From: Planctomycetota bacterium
GTDB lineage: Bacteria > Planctomycetota > UBA1135 > GCA-002686595
Assembly (NCBI GenBank): GCA_002862085.1
Contig: PKCK01000047.1
Location: forward strand, 62,001 to 126,000
Length of the DNA stretch: 64,000 nucleotides
Direction: 5' to 3'
The notes under the pieces were generated by a model. It was not told where the DNA came from. It saw only the letters and a program-made list of their open reading frames with translations, and searched no databases. How positions within the stretch are numbered: position 1 is the stretch's first letter; every line of letters starts with the position of its first letter. Positions 45,057 to 54,600 of the stretch are shown one piece after another. The position numbers were made by a program, and so were the translations under genes.

Positions 45057-45887
45057 CTAGTTGCCCGCGGTTTCCCGCTCGAAGAACTCCAGCAGCTCGG
45101 CGCGGTCCGCGTAGCGCTCCGCCTCCGACCGCGCCTCCCGGCCCCGGGCGGTCTCCTCGGCGGCCTCGCGGATGCTGTCGGCCCTGGCGAGGGCGCCGCG
45201 GTGGTCCGCGCCCTCCTCCAGCGCGGCCTTCGACGCCTCCAGGTTCGCGCGCTGCTCCTCGAGGAACTCGATCTCGACGAGGAGCTCGGTCATCGAGTCG
45301 CGCTTGCCCTTGTAGGTCCGCCAGCGCTCGAGGGCCTCTTCGTCGCGGGCGAGCGCCTCCGCGGTCTCGATACCGAGGGCGTCGACGGCAGCGCGTGCCT
45401 CCGCGGTCGACGTCAAGATCGCGTCCCACGCGGCTCGGGTCTCCTCGAGCTCCTGCGTGACGCGCTCGATCTCCTCGTCGACGCGCGTGATTTCGTCGGA
45501 GACGTCGGTCTCGACGTGCGCCGGGATGATCCGCGCCACCACGGGGCCGGCGATGACGGAGGCCGCGAGGAGGGAGATCACGGCCGCGGTGACGCTGCTT
45601 CCCGAGTGGCTGAAGAGCACGCGGAACACCGGCACGAGGAGGAGGATACCGATCGTGACTCGTGCGCCGGCGACGAGGCCGAAGCCGTCGACCTGCCTGC
45701 CGATGGCGAAGGTCCCGACCGCCGCCGCCACGAACATGAAGCCGCAGCCCATCTGGGCCTTGCCCTCACCCGTGACGAGGGTGCGTGCAGCGAAGATGAC
45801 GAGCAGGATCGCGGACGCGCTCAGGCCCCAGTCGATGGGGCTCATGGAGAGCGCGGCGACGGCCGGATTGGTGGCGGTGATGATCAT
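45057..45887 (-). CDS. Inner-membrane protein with long cytoplasmic or periplasmic coiled coil, unknown function
   Basis: This is a 276-residue protein. Residues 15-125 contain about four hydrophobic segments (LSASAILLVIFAARTLV, FMFVAAAVGTFAIG, VTIGILLLVPVFRVLF, AVISLLAASVIAGPVVA). Residues 130-265 form a long charged coiled coil beginning DVSDEITRVDEEIERVTQELEETRAAW. No family is recognised. The ATG at 45887 precedes the first hydrophobic segment; codons upstream are arginine and proline rich and unlikely to be translated. It lies between the metallopeptidase and DUF993 genes, with gaps of about 200 nt on each side, so it appears to be a single-gene unit. Confidence 0.65.
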   Translation of the reverse strand: MIITATNPAVAALSMSPIDWGLSASAILLVIFAARTLVTGEGKAQMGCGFMFVAAAVGTFAIGRQVDGFGLVAGARVTIGILLLVPVFRVLFSHSGSSVTAAVISLLAASVIAGPVVARIIPAHVETDVSDEITRVDEEIERVTQELEETRAAWDAILTSTAEARAAVDALGIETAEALARDEEALERWRTYKGKRDSMTELLVEIEFLEEQRANLEASKAALEEGADHRGALARADSIREAAEETARGREARSEAERYADRAELLEFFERETAGN

Positions 45888-46081
45888 CGGCTTGGCGCGG
45901 AGCGGTGGTTCCTGGGTCGCCCGGCGAGCGGGGCGCAGGACGCGGAGGGTAACCGCGTCGGGCCCGCCGGACGGGGCTCCGACTGGCCTCCTACGCGCCT
46001 TCGGCGGCGCCATTCACCCTTTTCGCACGGGGAAGCGTGGGGCGACAGGGCCTCGGATGGGCCGTTCGCTTCCCGGCGGAC

Positions 46082-47281
46082 TCAGGCGCTCTGGCCCGCC
46101 AGGTAGGCCTCGAGGCGCCGCGCGGCGAGCCCGGCGTCCTCGAGGACGCCTGCCCGGCTCGCCAGCTCGGCGACGCGCAGGTAGTGGTCCGCGTCGCGGG
46201 CGTTCTCCTCGTGGTTGGCGAGCATCGGGTTGTCCTGCTGGCCGTTGAGCCACGCGAGGAAGGCGATGCCCGACTTGTAGCGCTGGACCGGCGGCTCGAA
46301 GATCGCGCGGCCGAGCTCCTCGCAGGGCTCCATCAGCGCGCGGAAACCCTCGACGTCGCCGCGGCCGAGGCGCTGCAGCGCGAGCGAGGCGGGACGCACG
46401 GTGGCGCCCAGGATCCCGAGCAGCGCGTGGCTGAACGCACCACCGGCGAGAGGCCTGCTGTCGAGGAGCTGCAGCGGCCGCGACTCCTGGCTCTCGCCCT
46501 CCATCAGACGCGCGAAGTTGTAGTCGTCCCCGGTCAGGATGATCTGGCCGCGCGGGCCGATCCGAGCGCGCATCGACCGCTCGTACTCCGCGTCGAGCAG
46601 CGAGAGCTTGATGCCGCGGATCTTCGCCGGGTCGTGGTCGAGGATCCGGTCGACGCTGTTCCCCGGGAAGTAGCCGCGCATCCCCGGGTGGAAGGCCTCG
46701 CCCAGCCAGTGGATCAGGATCTCGGTCGGGGCTCCGTCCGCGATCCGCGTGTACAGGCGCACGAAGTCCTCCTCGCCCATCCCGTTGGCCGGCATCCACG
46801 GCTGGGGGAGGATGATGGGGAGACCGCCCTGCTCGGCGACGAACACGACCTGTTCGAGGATCGCGTCGGCGAGGTCGTCGACGCTCTCGATGCTCTCGCG
46901 GTGATCGCTCGACGCGCCGCCGACGAAGCCGTTCGAGAGGCCGAGCTCGCCGGTCCGCCGCAGGAGCTCCCGCGCGCCGACCCAGCCCAGCTCGAAGCGC
47001 TGAGCCGTGTCCATGGCCTCTGCGACGCCGATCCCCAGCCCGTCCGCGCGCCCGCGGATCGCGAGGGTCGCGTCCCAGTCGATGTGCTCCGCGATCTCCT
47101 CGGACGTGCCCGGGGCGTCGATGGAGTGGGGGACCTCGGCGTAGCTGGAGCGGAGGACGACGTGCGTGGCCGCGTAGCACCGGCGGGGGAGCGAGGGGCT
47201 CTCCGCGAGCTCTCCCCGGTCGAGGACGTCGTCGTCCAGGGTGATGGTGCCGCCGCCGGGCCGCTGGATCTCGTGGCGCAT
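46082..47281 (-). CDS. DUF993 family protein, DapA-like aldolase/dehydratase fold
   Basis: This is a 399-residue cytoplasmic protein. The sequence fits DUF993, a family with a dihydrodipicolinate-synthase-like TIM barrel. The segment IRGIKLSLLD resembles the Schiff-base lysine strand of class I aldolases (near K225), and ILTGDDYNFARLMEGES resembles the following GDD/N strand. Other conserved-looking blocks are QPWMPANGMGEEDF and HWLGEAFHPGMRGYFPG. It is the last gene of a four-gene operon, 8 nt after the transporter gene. An aldol-cleavage or dehydratase step on an organic acid is inferred from fold and context only. Confidence 0.82.
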   Translation of the reverse strand: MRHEIQRPGGGTITLDDDVLDRGELAESPSLPRRCYAATHVVLRSSYAEVPHSIDAPGTSEEIAEHIDWDATLAIRGRADGLGIGVAEAMDTAQRFELGWVGARELLRRTGELGLSNGFVGGASSDHRESIESVDDLADAILEQVVFVAEQGGLPIILPQPWMPANGMGEEDFVRLYTRIADGAPTEILIHWLGEAFHPGMRGYFPGNSVDRILDHDPAKIRGIKLSLLDAEYERSMRARIGPRGQIILTGDDYNFARLMEGESQESRPLQLLDSRPLAGGAFSHALLGILGATVRPASLALQRLGRGDVEGFRALMEPCEELGRAIFEPPVQRYKSGIAFLAWLNGQQDNPMLANHEENARDADHYLRVAELASRAGVLEDAGLAARRLEAYLAGQSA

Positions 47282-47289
47282 GGCGGGGG

Positions 47290-48609
47290 TCAGGCGAGCT
47301 TGGCCACGATCGTGGCGGTGAGAACGGCCGTGAGGAAGATCGTGGCGAGCGCCATGAGCGCGAGCACGGGCGAGGGCGAGGGGCGCTCCGCTCGCCGCGC
47401 CCAGAGGATCACGCCCACGTAGGTGATGGGCAGGAACAGGCCGCAGATGATGTTGGTCGGCACCGCGAGCCACAGCAGGTCCTGCCAGAAGAGCGGGCCG
47501 AGCACGCCGGGGACCGGCAGGAACGTACCCAGGCGGTAGGCGAGGCTCTCGGGGCCGGCCCCGGTCATCTCGGCCACGGCGAAGCCCGACGCGATCATGT
47601 GCAGCGCGATCGTCGAGAGCGCCATCCCGAGCAGGCCGAGATCGAACACGAGGCGGCCGCCGGTCTCGCCGAGCACGGCGCCGAAGGCCTGGGCCGCCTG
47701 GACCGGCTTGAGCTTCTGCAGCTCCTCGCCGCCCTCCCAGGGGATCGTCGTGGCCGTGGCCACGAGCACGAGGGTCGTCGCCACCGTGTAGGGCACGAGC
47801 ATGCCCGCGAAGAGGTCGAAGCGCGCGCACTCGACGTGCTCCTCGCCCCAGCCCCGCGTTCGCAGCGAGTAGGGGTAGAGCAGGACCATGTTGATGCCGA
47901 CCGCCGCGCCGAGGCCGCTGGCCACGAGGATCCAGGGGTCCTGCCCGCCGCGGGGTGCGGGGATGTGCGGGATGAAGCCGCGGGCCACCGCGCCCCAGTC
48001 GATGTCGCCGGCCGCGTTGATCACCACGAGGCCGAAGCAGGCGATGACCCCCATGATCAGCACCTGGACGAAGAGCTCGTAGGCGCGGGCGAGGCGCGGC
48101 GTGCGGCCGTAGAGAAGCGACGCGGCGACCGCGATCGCCAGCACGGCGAAGGCGCCGCCCACGGGCGTCATGGGGACGACTCCGAGGAGCCGCTCGATGC
48201 CCATCACCTGGCCGACGTCCTCGACCGCGGCGCCCGCGAGAGCGTATTGGGGGAAGTGCCAGATGACGGACGCGATCAGCGCGCCCAGGGCCCAGGCCAC
48301 CGCGACCCACTTGCCCGCGCTCCGTGCCATGGCCGCGTAGGGGCGCTCTGCGTCCTCGAGGGCGAGGCGGGCGAGCACGCCGAGGAGCAGGATGCCGATC
48401 AGCATGCCCACCGGCGCGACCCAGAGGAGCTCGTAGCCGAACATGCGGCCCGCGAAGAGCGAGGAGGCCGCCGTCCCGCCGCCGAGCGTCATCGCGCTCT
48501 GCAGGTAGCCGGGGCCGCCGCGCCGCAGGTAGGCGCCGTACCGCGAGAGGCGGCCGCGTCCCTCGAGGGTCGCGATGAACGCCGCTTCCTCGGGGGACGC
48601 CGCGGTCAC
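47290..48609 (-). CDS. Nramp-fold transporter lacking the canonical metal-binding motifs
   Basis: This is a 439-residue protein with about eleven membrane helices, similar overall to the Nramp family. Helix 1 reads GPGYLQSAMTLGGGTAASS where metal transporters have DPGN. Helix 6 reads GLGAAVGINMVLLYPYSLR where they have the MPH motif. The Asp, Asn and Met that bind Mn2+ or Fe2+ in Nramp are therefore not visible. The start is GTG at 48609, overlapping the upstream stop as GTGA. Its position in a catabolic-looking operon suggests an organic solute as substrate (inference). Confidence 0.82.
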   Translation of the reverse strand: MTAASPEEAAFIATLEGRGRLSRYGAYLRRGGPGYLQSAMTLGGGTAASSLFAGRMFGYELLWVAPVGMLIGILLLGVLARLALEDAERPYAAMARSAGKWVAVAWALGALIASVIWHFPQYALAGAAVEDVGQVMGIERLLGVVPMTPVGGAFAVLAIAVAASLLYGRTPRLARAYELFVQVLIMGVIACFGLVVINAAGDIDWGAVARGFIPHIPAPRGGQDPWILVASGLGAAVGINMVLLYPYSLRTRGWGEEHVECARFDLFAGMLVPYTVATTLVLVATATTIPWEGGEELQKLKPVQAAQAFGAVLGETGGRLVFDLGLLGMALSTIALHMIASGFAVAEMTGAGPESLAYRLGTFLPVPGVLGPLFWQDLLWLAVPTNIICGLFLPITYVGVILWARRAERPSPSPVLALMALATIFLTAVLTATIVAKLA

Positions 48610-50060
48610 GATCGGGCCTCCTCGCGCATGGCCTTCTTGATCCCCTCGAGGTCGTCGCGCTCGGACCGCTCGCGGTAGAGGGGGTCGAGGGGGAAGCAGC
48701 CGCTGACCATGCCGTTGCGCGGCGCGGTCGTGCAGTCGCTGAAGGTCCGGCACACGAGCTTGCGCGCGAGCGGACGCTCCTCGAGGACGTCGCGAGGCAT
48801 CTCGGGATAGCTGAGCACCATGCGACCGAGCCCCACGAGGTCGACGCCGCCGCGCCGCACCTCCGCCTGCGCGACGTGGGGCAGCCAGTCCATCAGGTAG
48901 GTGTAGCCCGTGCCCACGAAGATCATGTCCGGGAAAGCAGCCTTCGCCCGGCGGACCACCTCGAGGTGCCGCTCGACGAAGACCAGCGGGTCCGCGAAGG
49001 GCTGGTAGCCGTCGCTGGGGGGATACGCGGCCGGGCGCTGCAGGTGGGGGTTGTAGTAGGGAGAGCCCAGGGTCACGTTGACCATCCGGATCCCCAGCTC
49101 CGCGAGGTGGCGAAGGAACGCGTCGGGGCCCTCGTCCTCGAAGCGAGTGGGCGCGTCGTGCTCGACCCCGAAGCCGTGGTCCCACCGATCTGCGGCGGGC
49201 TCGCCCCTGCGTCCCTCGGGGCCGGGCCGGTGAGGGACGACGTCGTGGAGCGAGACGCGCACGCCGATCTCCATGCCGGGGATCTCGATCTGGATGGCGC
49301 GCACGATCTCGGTGAAGAGCCGCGCGCGGTCCTCCAGGGACGCGCCGCCGTAGGGGCCCGGGCGGCCCGTCGCGCCCAGGAGCTCGTGGAGCAGGTAGCC
49401 GTGGCAGGCCTTCACGTCGACGAAGTCGAAGCCCGCCGCTGCGGCCGCGCGGGCGGCGACGACGTAGCGATCCGCGATCGCGCGCAGCTCGTCGTCGGTC
49501 AGCAGGGGCTCGTCCCCGCCTGCGCGCGCGTCGAGCAGGGGATCGCGCGTGGCGGGCCGCGGCGCGGGCGGCCCGTCGGGCCGGGACCAGCGGCCCGAGT
49601 GGGTGAGCTGCAGGCCGATCGGGCCGACGTCCTCGGCGGCGCCGATCTCGCGTCGGCCCTCCAGGACCTCCTCGCGCAGCGCCGCGAGGTCCTCGGCGGC
49701 TCGGGCCTCGGCGTCCGGACCGTCGGCGAGGTAGAGCTGGTTCGGGTTGGCGCGCCCGTCGGCGCGGACCGCGAAGGCCTCGCCGCCCCAGACGAGCGCC
49801 GCGCCGCTGCGCCCGAAGCGCCGCCAGCGACGCCGGGTCAGCTCGCTCGGCCGTCCGTCCTCGGTGCCGTCCCACCCCTCCATCGGGTGCACCGCGAAGC
49901 GATTGGCGCAGACGCGGCCGGGGGCCCACTCGATCGGCTGGCCGAGCGGGCCTCGCCCGCCCTCGAGCTCGTCGTCGAGCGTGATGTCGAGGCCGAGCTC
50001 CTCGACGTGAGCGCGCATCGCCTCGGCGGTTCGGTGGGATCCAGGGAGCTTGAACTTCAA
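48606..50060 (-). CDS. NADH:flavin oxidoreductase / old yellow enzyme family protein
   Basis: This is a 484-residue flavoenzyme-type TIM barrel. Family landmarks include ANRFAVHPMEGWDGTEDG near the N-terminus, IGLQLTHSGRWSRP, VDVKACHGYLLHELLGA, NVTLGSPYYNPH and DLVGLGRMVLSYPEMP. The C-terminus has cysteines in KLVCRTFSDCTTAPRNG, but the spacing does not match the iron-sulfur site of 2,4-dienoyl-CoA reductase, and the second half of such reductases is absent. It probably reduces an activated C=C bond or a related substrate using FMN. It starts with TTG overlapping the upstream stop as TTGA and overlaps the transporter gene as GTGA. Confidence 0.88.
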   Translation of the reverse strand: MKFKLPGSHRTAEAMRAHVEELGLDITLDDELEGGRGPLGQPIEWAPGRVCANRFAVHPMEGWDGTEDGRPSELTRRRWRRFGRSGAALVWGGEAFAVRADGRANPNQLYLADGPDAEARAAEDLAALREEVLEGRREIGAAEDVGPIGLQLTHSGRWSRPDGPPAPRPATRDPLLDARAGGDEPLLTDDELRAIADRYVVAARAAAAAGFDFVDVKACHGYLLHELLGATGRPGPYGGASLEDRARLFTEIVRAIQIEIPGMEIGVRVSLHDVVPHRPGPEGRRGEPAADRWDHGFGVEHDAPTRFEDEGPDAFLRHLAELGIRMVNVTLGSPYYNPHLQRPAAYPPSDGYQPFADPLVFVERHLEVVRRAKAAFPDMIFVGTGYTYLMDWLPHVAQAEVRRGGVDLVGLGRMVLSYPEMPRDVLEERPLARKLVCRTFSDCTTAPRNGMVSGCFPLDPLYRERSERDDLEGIKKAMREEARS

Positions 50061-51421
50061 GGGGCGACGACCTCTGACGCGTCGGGAGCGGGGAGGAGAT
50101 CGGTCCCGAAGCCGTGGCGATCGAGGGAACCCAGCTGGAGTTCGCCGGCCTCGATGCGCAGGTGGGCCTCGGAGGTGAAGAGGTCTGGGTGGCGCTGGAC
50201 GAGCTGCGATCGCTCGGCCGCGGAGAGGTGACCCGCGCCGCGGAAGTAGTGATGCCCGTTGCGCTCCACGTGCGGGAGGCCGAGCGCGGAGACCACGGCG
50301 AGGTCCTGGAGCAGCGGCCAGGGCGGCAGGTTGGTGAGATCCTCGGCGGACTGGAAGCCGCGCCCCGTCACGTCGATCCGCGCGCGCGAGAGGAGGGCGC
50401 GCATGACGCCCTTGCAGGCCTTCATGGAGACGCCTTCGTAGCCGAGGGCCGCGGCGCGTGGGAACGCGTCGAGCGTCGCGTCGGCCTCGTCGATGATGAC
50501 GGGCGCGCGCTCGGCGAGGCGGGCGACGCCGGGGGCGGTCTCGGGATCGAAGGTCCGGACGCGTGACACCGGCTGCTCGATGGAGACGAGGCCGTCGAGG
50601 ATTCGCTCGGCGCCGCCGGCGGCCGCGAGGGCGTCGAGCGCGTCGGCGAGGATGCCAGGATCCGCGTACTGCTCGTTGCCGTCGAGGGTCACCTCGGCGC
50701 CCGGGGGGATGAGCGCTGCGATGCGGCGCAGGCGCGCCTCGTCCGCGTCGCGGTCGCCCGAGACCTTCACCTTGAAGGAGGTCAGGCCGTAGCGCTCGAT
50801 GTCCTCCACGAGGGCGATGGGGTGGCCGTCCGAGCGGTCCGCGCCGGGGCCGAGATCCTCGTCCTCGAGGTCGTCGGCGAGGCCCACGGTGTGCCGCAGC
50901 CGGACGCTGCTCCTGCGAGCGCCGAGGCTCTCGGCGCGCCAGCCGTCGAGGGCGGGGTCCAGCTCGCCGAAGCGCAGGCCGAGATCGTCCGCCGCGAGCG
51001 CCTCCGTGAACGAGCGGCCCGCGGCGCGGCAGACGGCGTCGATGAGCGCGCGCTCCACGAGCGCGACTCCGAACATCGGGACGAGTGGAGGGGAACGGCC
51101 CTCGACCAGCTCCTCCTGGGCAGCGCGCCAGTGACCGAAGACGGTTCCCTCGCCCCGCTCGGAGATGAGCCGCGCTGCGATGCGTGCGCCCTCTGCGAGC
51201 GCGCGGCGATCCTCGTCGTGGGAGGTCTCCGGATCCTTCGAGAACCACTTCGGCACGAGGAGATCGGCCGCGTGTCCGGTGACCTCGCCGGCCTCCGTCC
51301 CGACGCGCGCGGTGGCGACGAGCATCGGCGCCTCGGTCATCGTCGTGATCCCGAAGCGGAAAGGCAGCCGTGTATGACACGGCCGCGCGGCCAGGTCGAA
51401 GGAGAGCAGTCTCGCTCGCAC
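50057..51421 (-). CDS. Enolase-superfamily enzyme (mandelate racemase/muconate lactonizing type)
   Basis: This is a 454-residue enzyme. The N-terminal capping domain begins VRARLLSFDLAARPCHTRLPF, so the GTG at 51421 was preferred over the ORF start. The barrel has the expected residues in order: FKVKVSGD (acid/base lysine near 218), TLDGNEQY (metal Asp near 244), SIEQPV (metal Glu near 282), IIDEAD (near 310) and VSMKACKG (second lysine near 333). Lysines on both sides of the active site fit the muconate-lactonizing subgroup. Reactions include dehydration, cycloisomerisation or racemisation of carboxylates. It is the first gene of the four-gene operon. Confidence 0.87.
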   Translation of the reverse strand: MRARLLSFDLAARPCHTRLPFRFGITTMTEAPMLVATARVGTEAGEVTGHAADLLVPKWFSKDPETSHDEDRRALAEGARIAARLISERGEGTVFGHWRAAQEELVEGRSPPLVPMFGVALVERALIDAVCRAAGRSFTEALAADDLGLRFGELDPALDGWRAESLGARRSSVRLRHTVGLADDLEDEDLGPGADRSDGHPIALVEDIERYGLTSFKVKVSGDRDADEARLRRIAALIPPGAEVTLDGNEQYADPGILADALDALAAAGGAERILDGLVSIEQPVSRVRTFDPETAPGVARLAERAPVIIDEADATLDAFPRAAALGYEGVSMKACKGVMRALLSRARIDVTGRGFQSAEDLTNLPPWPLLQDLAVVSALGLPHVERNGHHYFRGAGHLSAAERSQLVQRHPDLFTSEAHLRIEAGELQLGSLDRHGFGTDLLPAPDASEVVAP

Positions 51422-51586
51422 GTCCCGAGTGTAGGTGGCCGCGGTGAGCGAGCGCGGCCCCGCAGTGGATCCCTGGGGAAGCGCTTGGCACTTCGAGCCT
51501 CGGGCTGCCCGGCCTGCCACGCGATCACCGTGAGCGCCGCATGAGTGGAGGAGGTCACGTCGGTCCGTCCGCCTCCACGAGCGAGC

Positions 51587-51618
51587 GGGCCCGCCCTCCC
51601 GGAAGGGAGAGCGAGCCC
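51587..51618 (-). terminator. Hairpin terminator after the subtilase gene
   Basis: On the + strand GGGCCCGCCCTCCC pairs with GGGAGAGCGAGCCC around a GGAA loop. Of 14 positions, 12 are canonical. The other two are G-U pairs in the transcript of the minus strand. It lies about 45 nt beyond the subtilase stop. Confidence 0.5.
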
Positions 51619-51662
51619 GCCAGCTCTCGGGGAGGGCGCGTCAGCGCGCGCCGCTCACCGGA

Positions 51663-54600
51663 TCAATAGAACGTGACGCGGACGCCGTCCGTGAAGTTGG
51701 ACGTCGCGGTCGGGTTCGCGTCGCGGTACCAGATCTGCCAGAAGCGCGTCTCGCCAGCGGCGACGCTCGCCATGCCGACCGAGGTCGGGGTCATGGTCAG
51801 GTCGAGCGGGATCTGGAAGCTGCCCGTCGCACCCGAGTTCATGATGTTGGCGTTGTAGCGGCCGAGGGAGCCGCCGAGGCAGAGGTTGCCCTGGCTGCCG
51901 CCGGGGTTGGCGACGAAGCCGGGCGCGAGGCTGGTCGCGAGGAGACCGAACGTGTTCAGGGGCATGTCGTAGGCCTCGATCCTCAGGTCGTTGTCGGCGG
52001 CGGTGTCCGTGCCGAGAGCGCGGATCCGGGCCGGGGCGCCCGTCGAGGACGAATTCGCCACGCAGTAGTTCGTGCCGCACTCGTCGCTGACGATGAAGGG
52101 GCCGAAGGTCGCGAAGCTCGACGTCCAGTTACCGGCTTCGTCCACGGTCTTCACCTTCAGGTAGTGCGTGCCCGGAGCGAGCGTGACGGTGTCGGAGGTT
52201 CCCGTCGTGTCGAGGAAGTCCGAAGGCGGAGTGGTCGGGTTCGAGCTCCAGAAGAGCCCGTAGCCAGCCACGCCGGAGTGCAGGTCCGAGGCCGCGCTCC
52301 AATCCACCGTGATGGTGCGCTCGCAGCGCGCCGTCCCGACCGGGTGGGTCGAGCTGGCGAAGGTCGCGAGGCCCGGATCGGTCACGTCGATGAAGTAGGG
52401 TCCCGTGGACTCGTGGTCCGCGTCCCAGTTCCCCGAGCGGTCGACCGAACGAATGTTGAAGTACCTCGGGCTGGTCGAGGACGTCCAGGCGGCGCTCGTG
52501 TAGGTCGAGACCGCCCCGATGTCGAGAATCGGACCAGGGCTGGAGGCGCTGCTCGTCTCGTAGATCCCGTAGCCGTCGATTCCACTCAGGGCGTCGGAGG
52601 CCGGTGACCACGTGTAGGTGATCGTCGGGTCGTTCGACCACTCGTTGACCGTGTGGGAGGTCGAGGTCAGGCCCGAGACGGCGCCCGGCTCGGTTCCGTC
52701 GACGACGATGTCCACGGTCGCGTTCTTGTCGATCATGTTGTCGGAGCGCGCCTCGACCGAAACCGACTTGGTGCCCTCGGTGCTGTACTGGAGGGTCCAG
52801 GTCGCCGCGCGGTCACGGTTGTCCGTGATGTCGCCGAGGGTGAGGTCCGCGCCTCCCGACTCGTTGTCGGTCAGATCGGTCACGATTCCATCAGCCAGAG
52901 TCGATGTCGCGCCTACGAGGGTCGCAGCGCTACCGCTGCGGTCGAGGACGACCGCGGACGCGACGTAGTCGTCCACGTCGACGTTGGCCGTGACGTCGAC
53001 ATCATCACCCGGCTGCACGAAGCTGTCCGAGGCCGTGAGGGTGAGCGTCGCGTCCGGGGTCGTGTCATCGACGACGAAGTACACGGTGACGCCGATCTTC
53101 GTGCTCGAAGTGACGGAGTCGGGGTAGACCTTCCAGCGCCAGGGACCAGACGCCGGGTTCTCGATGATCCGCAGCTCGTTGTTGTCGATGCTGCTCTGCT
53201 GAGCGAAGTAGTCACCGGTGTCGCCTGCCGGGTCGATCGGATCGCGATCGAGGTAGAAGTCCCAGTCGTTGATGAGCGCCTGGGACGCGCCACTCGAGGC
53301 CGAAGTCTCCAGTGCGCTCATCACCGCGACGATGCGTGTGCAGCCCACAGGGACGGTGAAGTCCGCGAAGGTCCAATCGGAGCCGGAGTTCTGCCAGGTC
53401 CACGTGGTCGACGTGTTCCCGCCGAAGTTGTACCGAGCCTTGTAGGCGTTGATCCGTCCCGCACCGTAATTGTCGAGGTGGGTGCTCGTCTCGGTGGTGA
53501 TGATCGTGTTGTCGTCCGTCATGGCCGTTGCCATCAGGAGCGACTGCATCGCCTCTGGCTTGTCGAGGAAGTAAGGACGGGCGTCCATCAGCATCGCCGC
53601 GGCGCTCGCCACGTGGGGCGAGGCCATCGAGGTGCCGCTGTAGCCGGCGTAGCCGCTGTTGTTGTTCGCGAGGCAGCTTCGCACCCGGCGGCCCGGGGCG
53701 GTGACGTTGGGCTTCCAGCGGCCGTCGCCGGTGGGACCTCGCGAGGAACTCGTCCAGAGGTTGCCGGGGTCGCCGACGGTGGAGTCGATGTAGTCGACGA
53801 CGTTGCCGACGACGAAGGAGTTCTTGGCCGCCGACTGGATGCTGATGGTGCTTGCGTTCGGGCCACTGTTGCCCGCGGCCCAGACCCAGAGCTGGTCTTC
53901 GTCGAACGTAGCGTCATCTGCCACGCGAGCCTCGAACTCGGTCCCCACCGGCGCGGAGCCGCTGAAGCTTCCCCATGAGTTGTTGACGATGTGGGGTTTC
54001 CGGGTCGTGTTCCCGTTGGCGTCGGTCACGGAGTTGCTGAACCTGTCGACGACGACATCGCTCCCAACGTCGCAGGGGGTCGGGAATCGGCGGTAGTTGA
54101 AGATGCGGCCGGTGTTCCAAGAGCCGAGGCCAGGCGCGTTGCCCATCTGATCGACCTCCGCGACGCCGCGGCCGAACAGAGTGCCTGCCACGTGCGTGCC
54201 GTGGCCGTTGCCGCCGTTGCTGATGTCGTCCCACGCCGAGGATTCACTGGTGCAATTCCAGCCCCAGCCGAAGATGCCGAGATCGTCGTGGGCGTTCTCG
54301 AGGCCCGAGTCGACGAGACCCATCACGACGGTCTGGGTCGTTCCACCATCACTGGTGAGGCGAAGGCGATCGCTCATGATCATCGCGCGCGTTTCGTCGT
54401 GCGGCGCCGCGGTGAGCTCGGCGTCGAAGACGGGCTCGATGAACTGAACGAAGTCCAGGGCCGTGAGCGTCTCGAGGTGGCTCTCATCGGCCTCGATGAG
54501 GAAGGCCTCCTGGCGCGCGGTGTAGCTGATCACGTTGACGCCCTCTCGCTCGAGCGCACGCTGCATCCAGCCGTTCGAACGAGTCAAGATGCTCCGGGCG

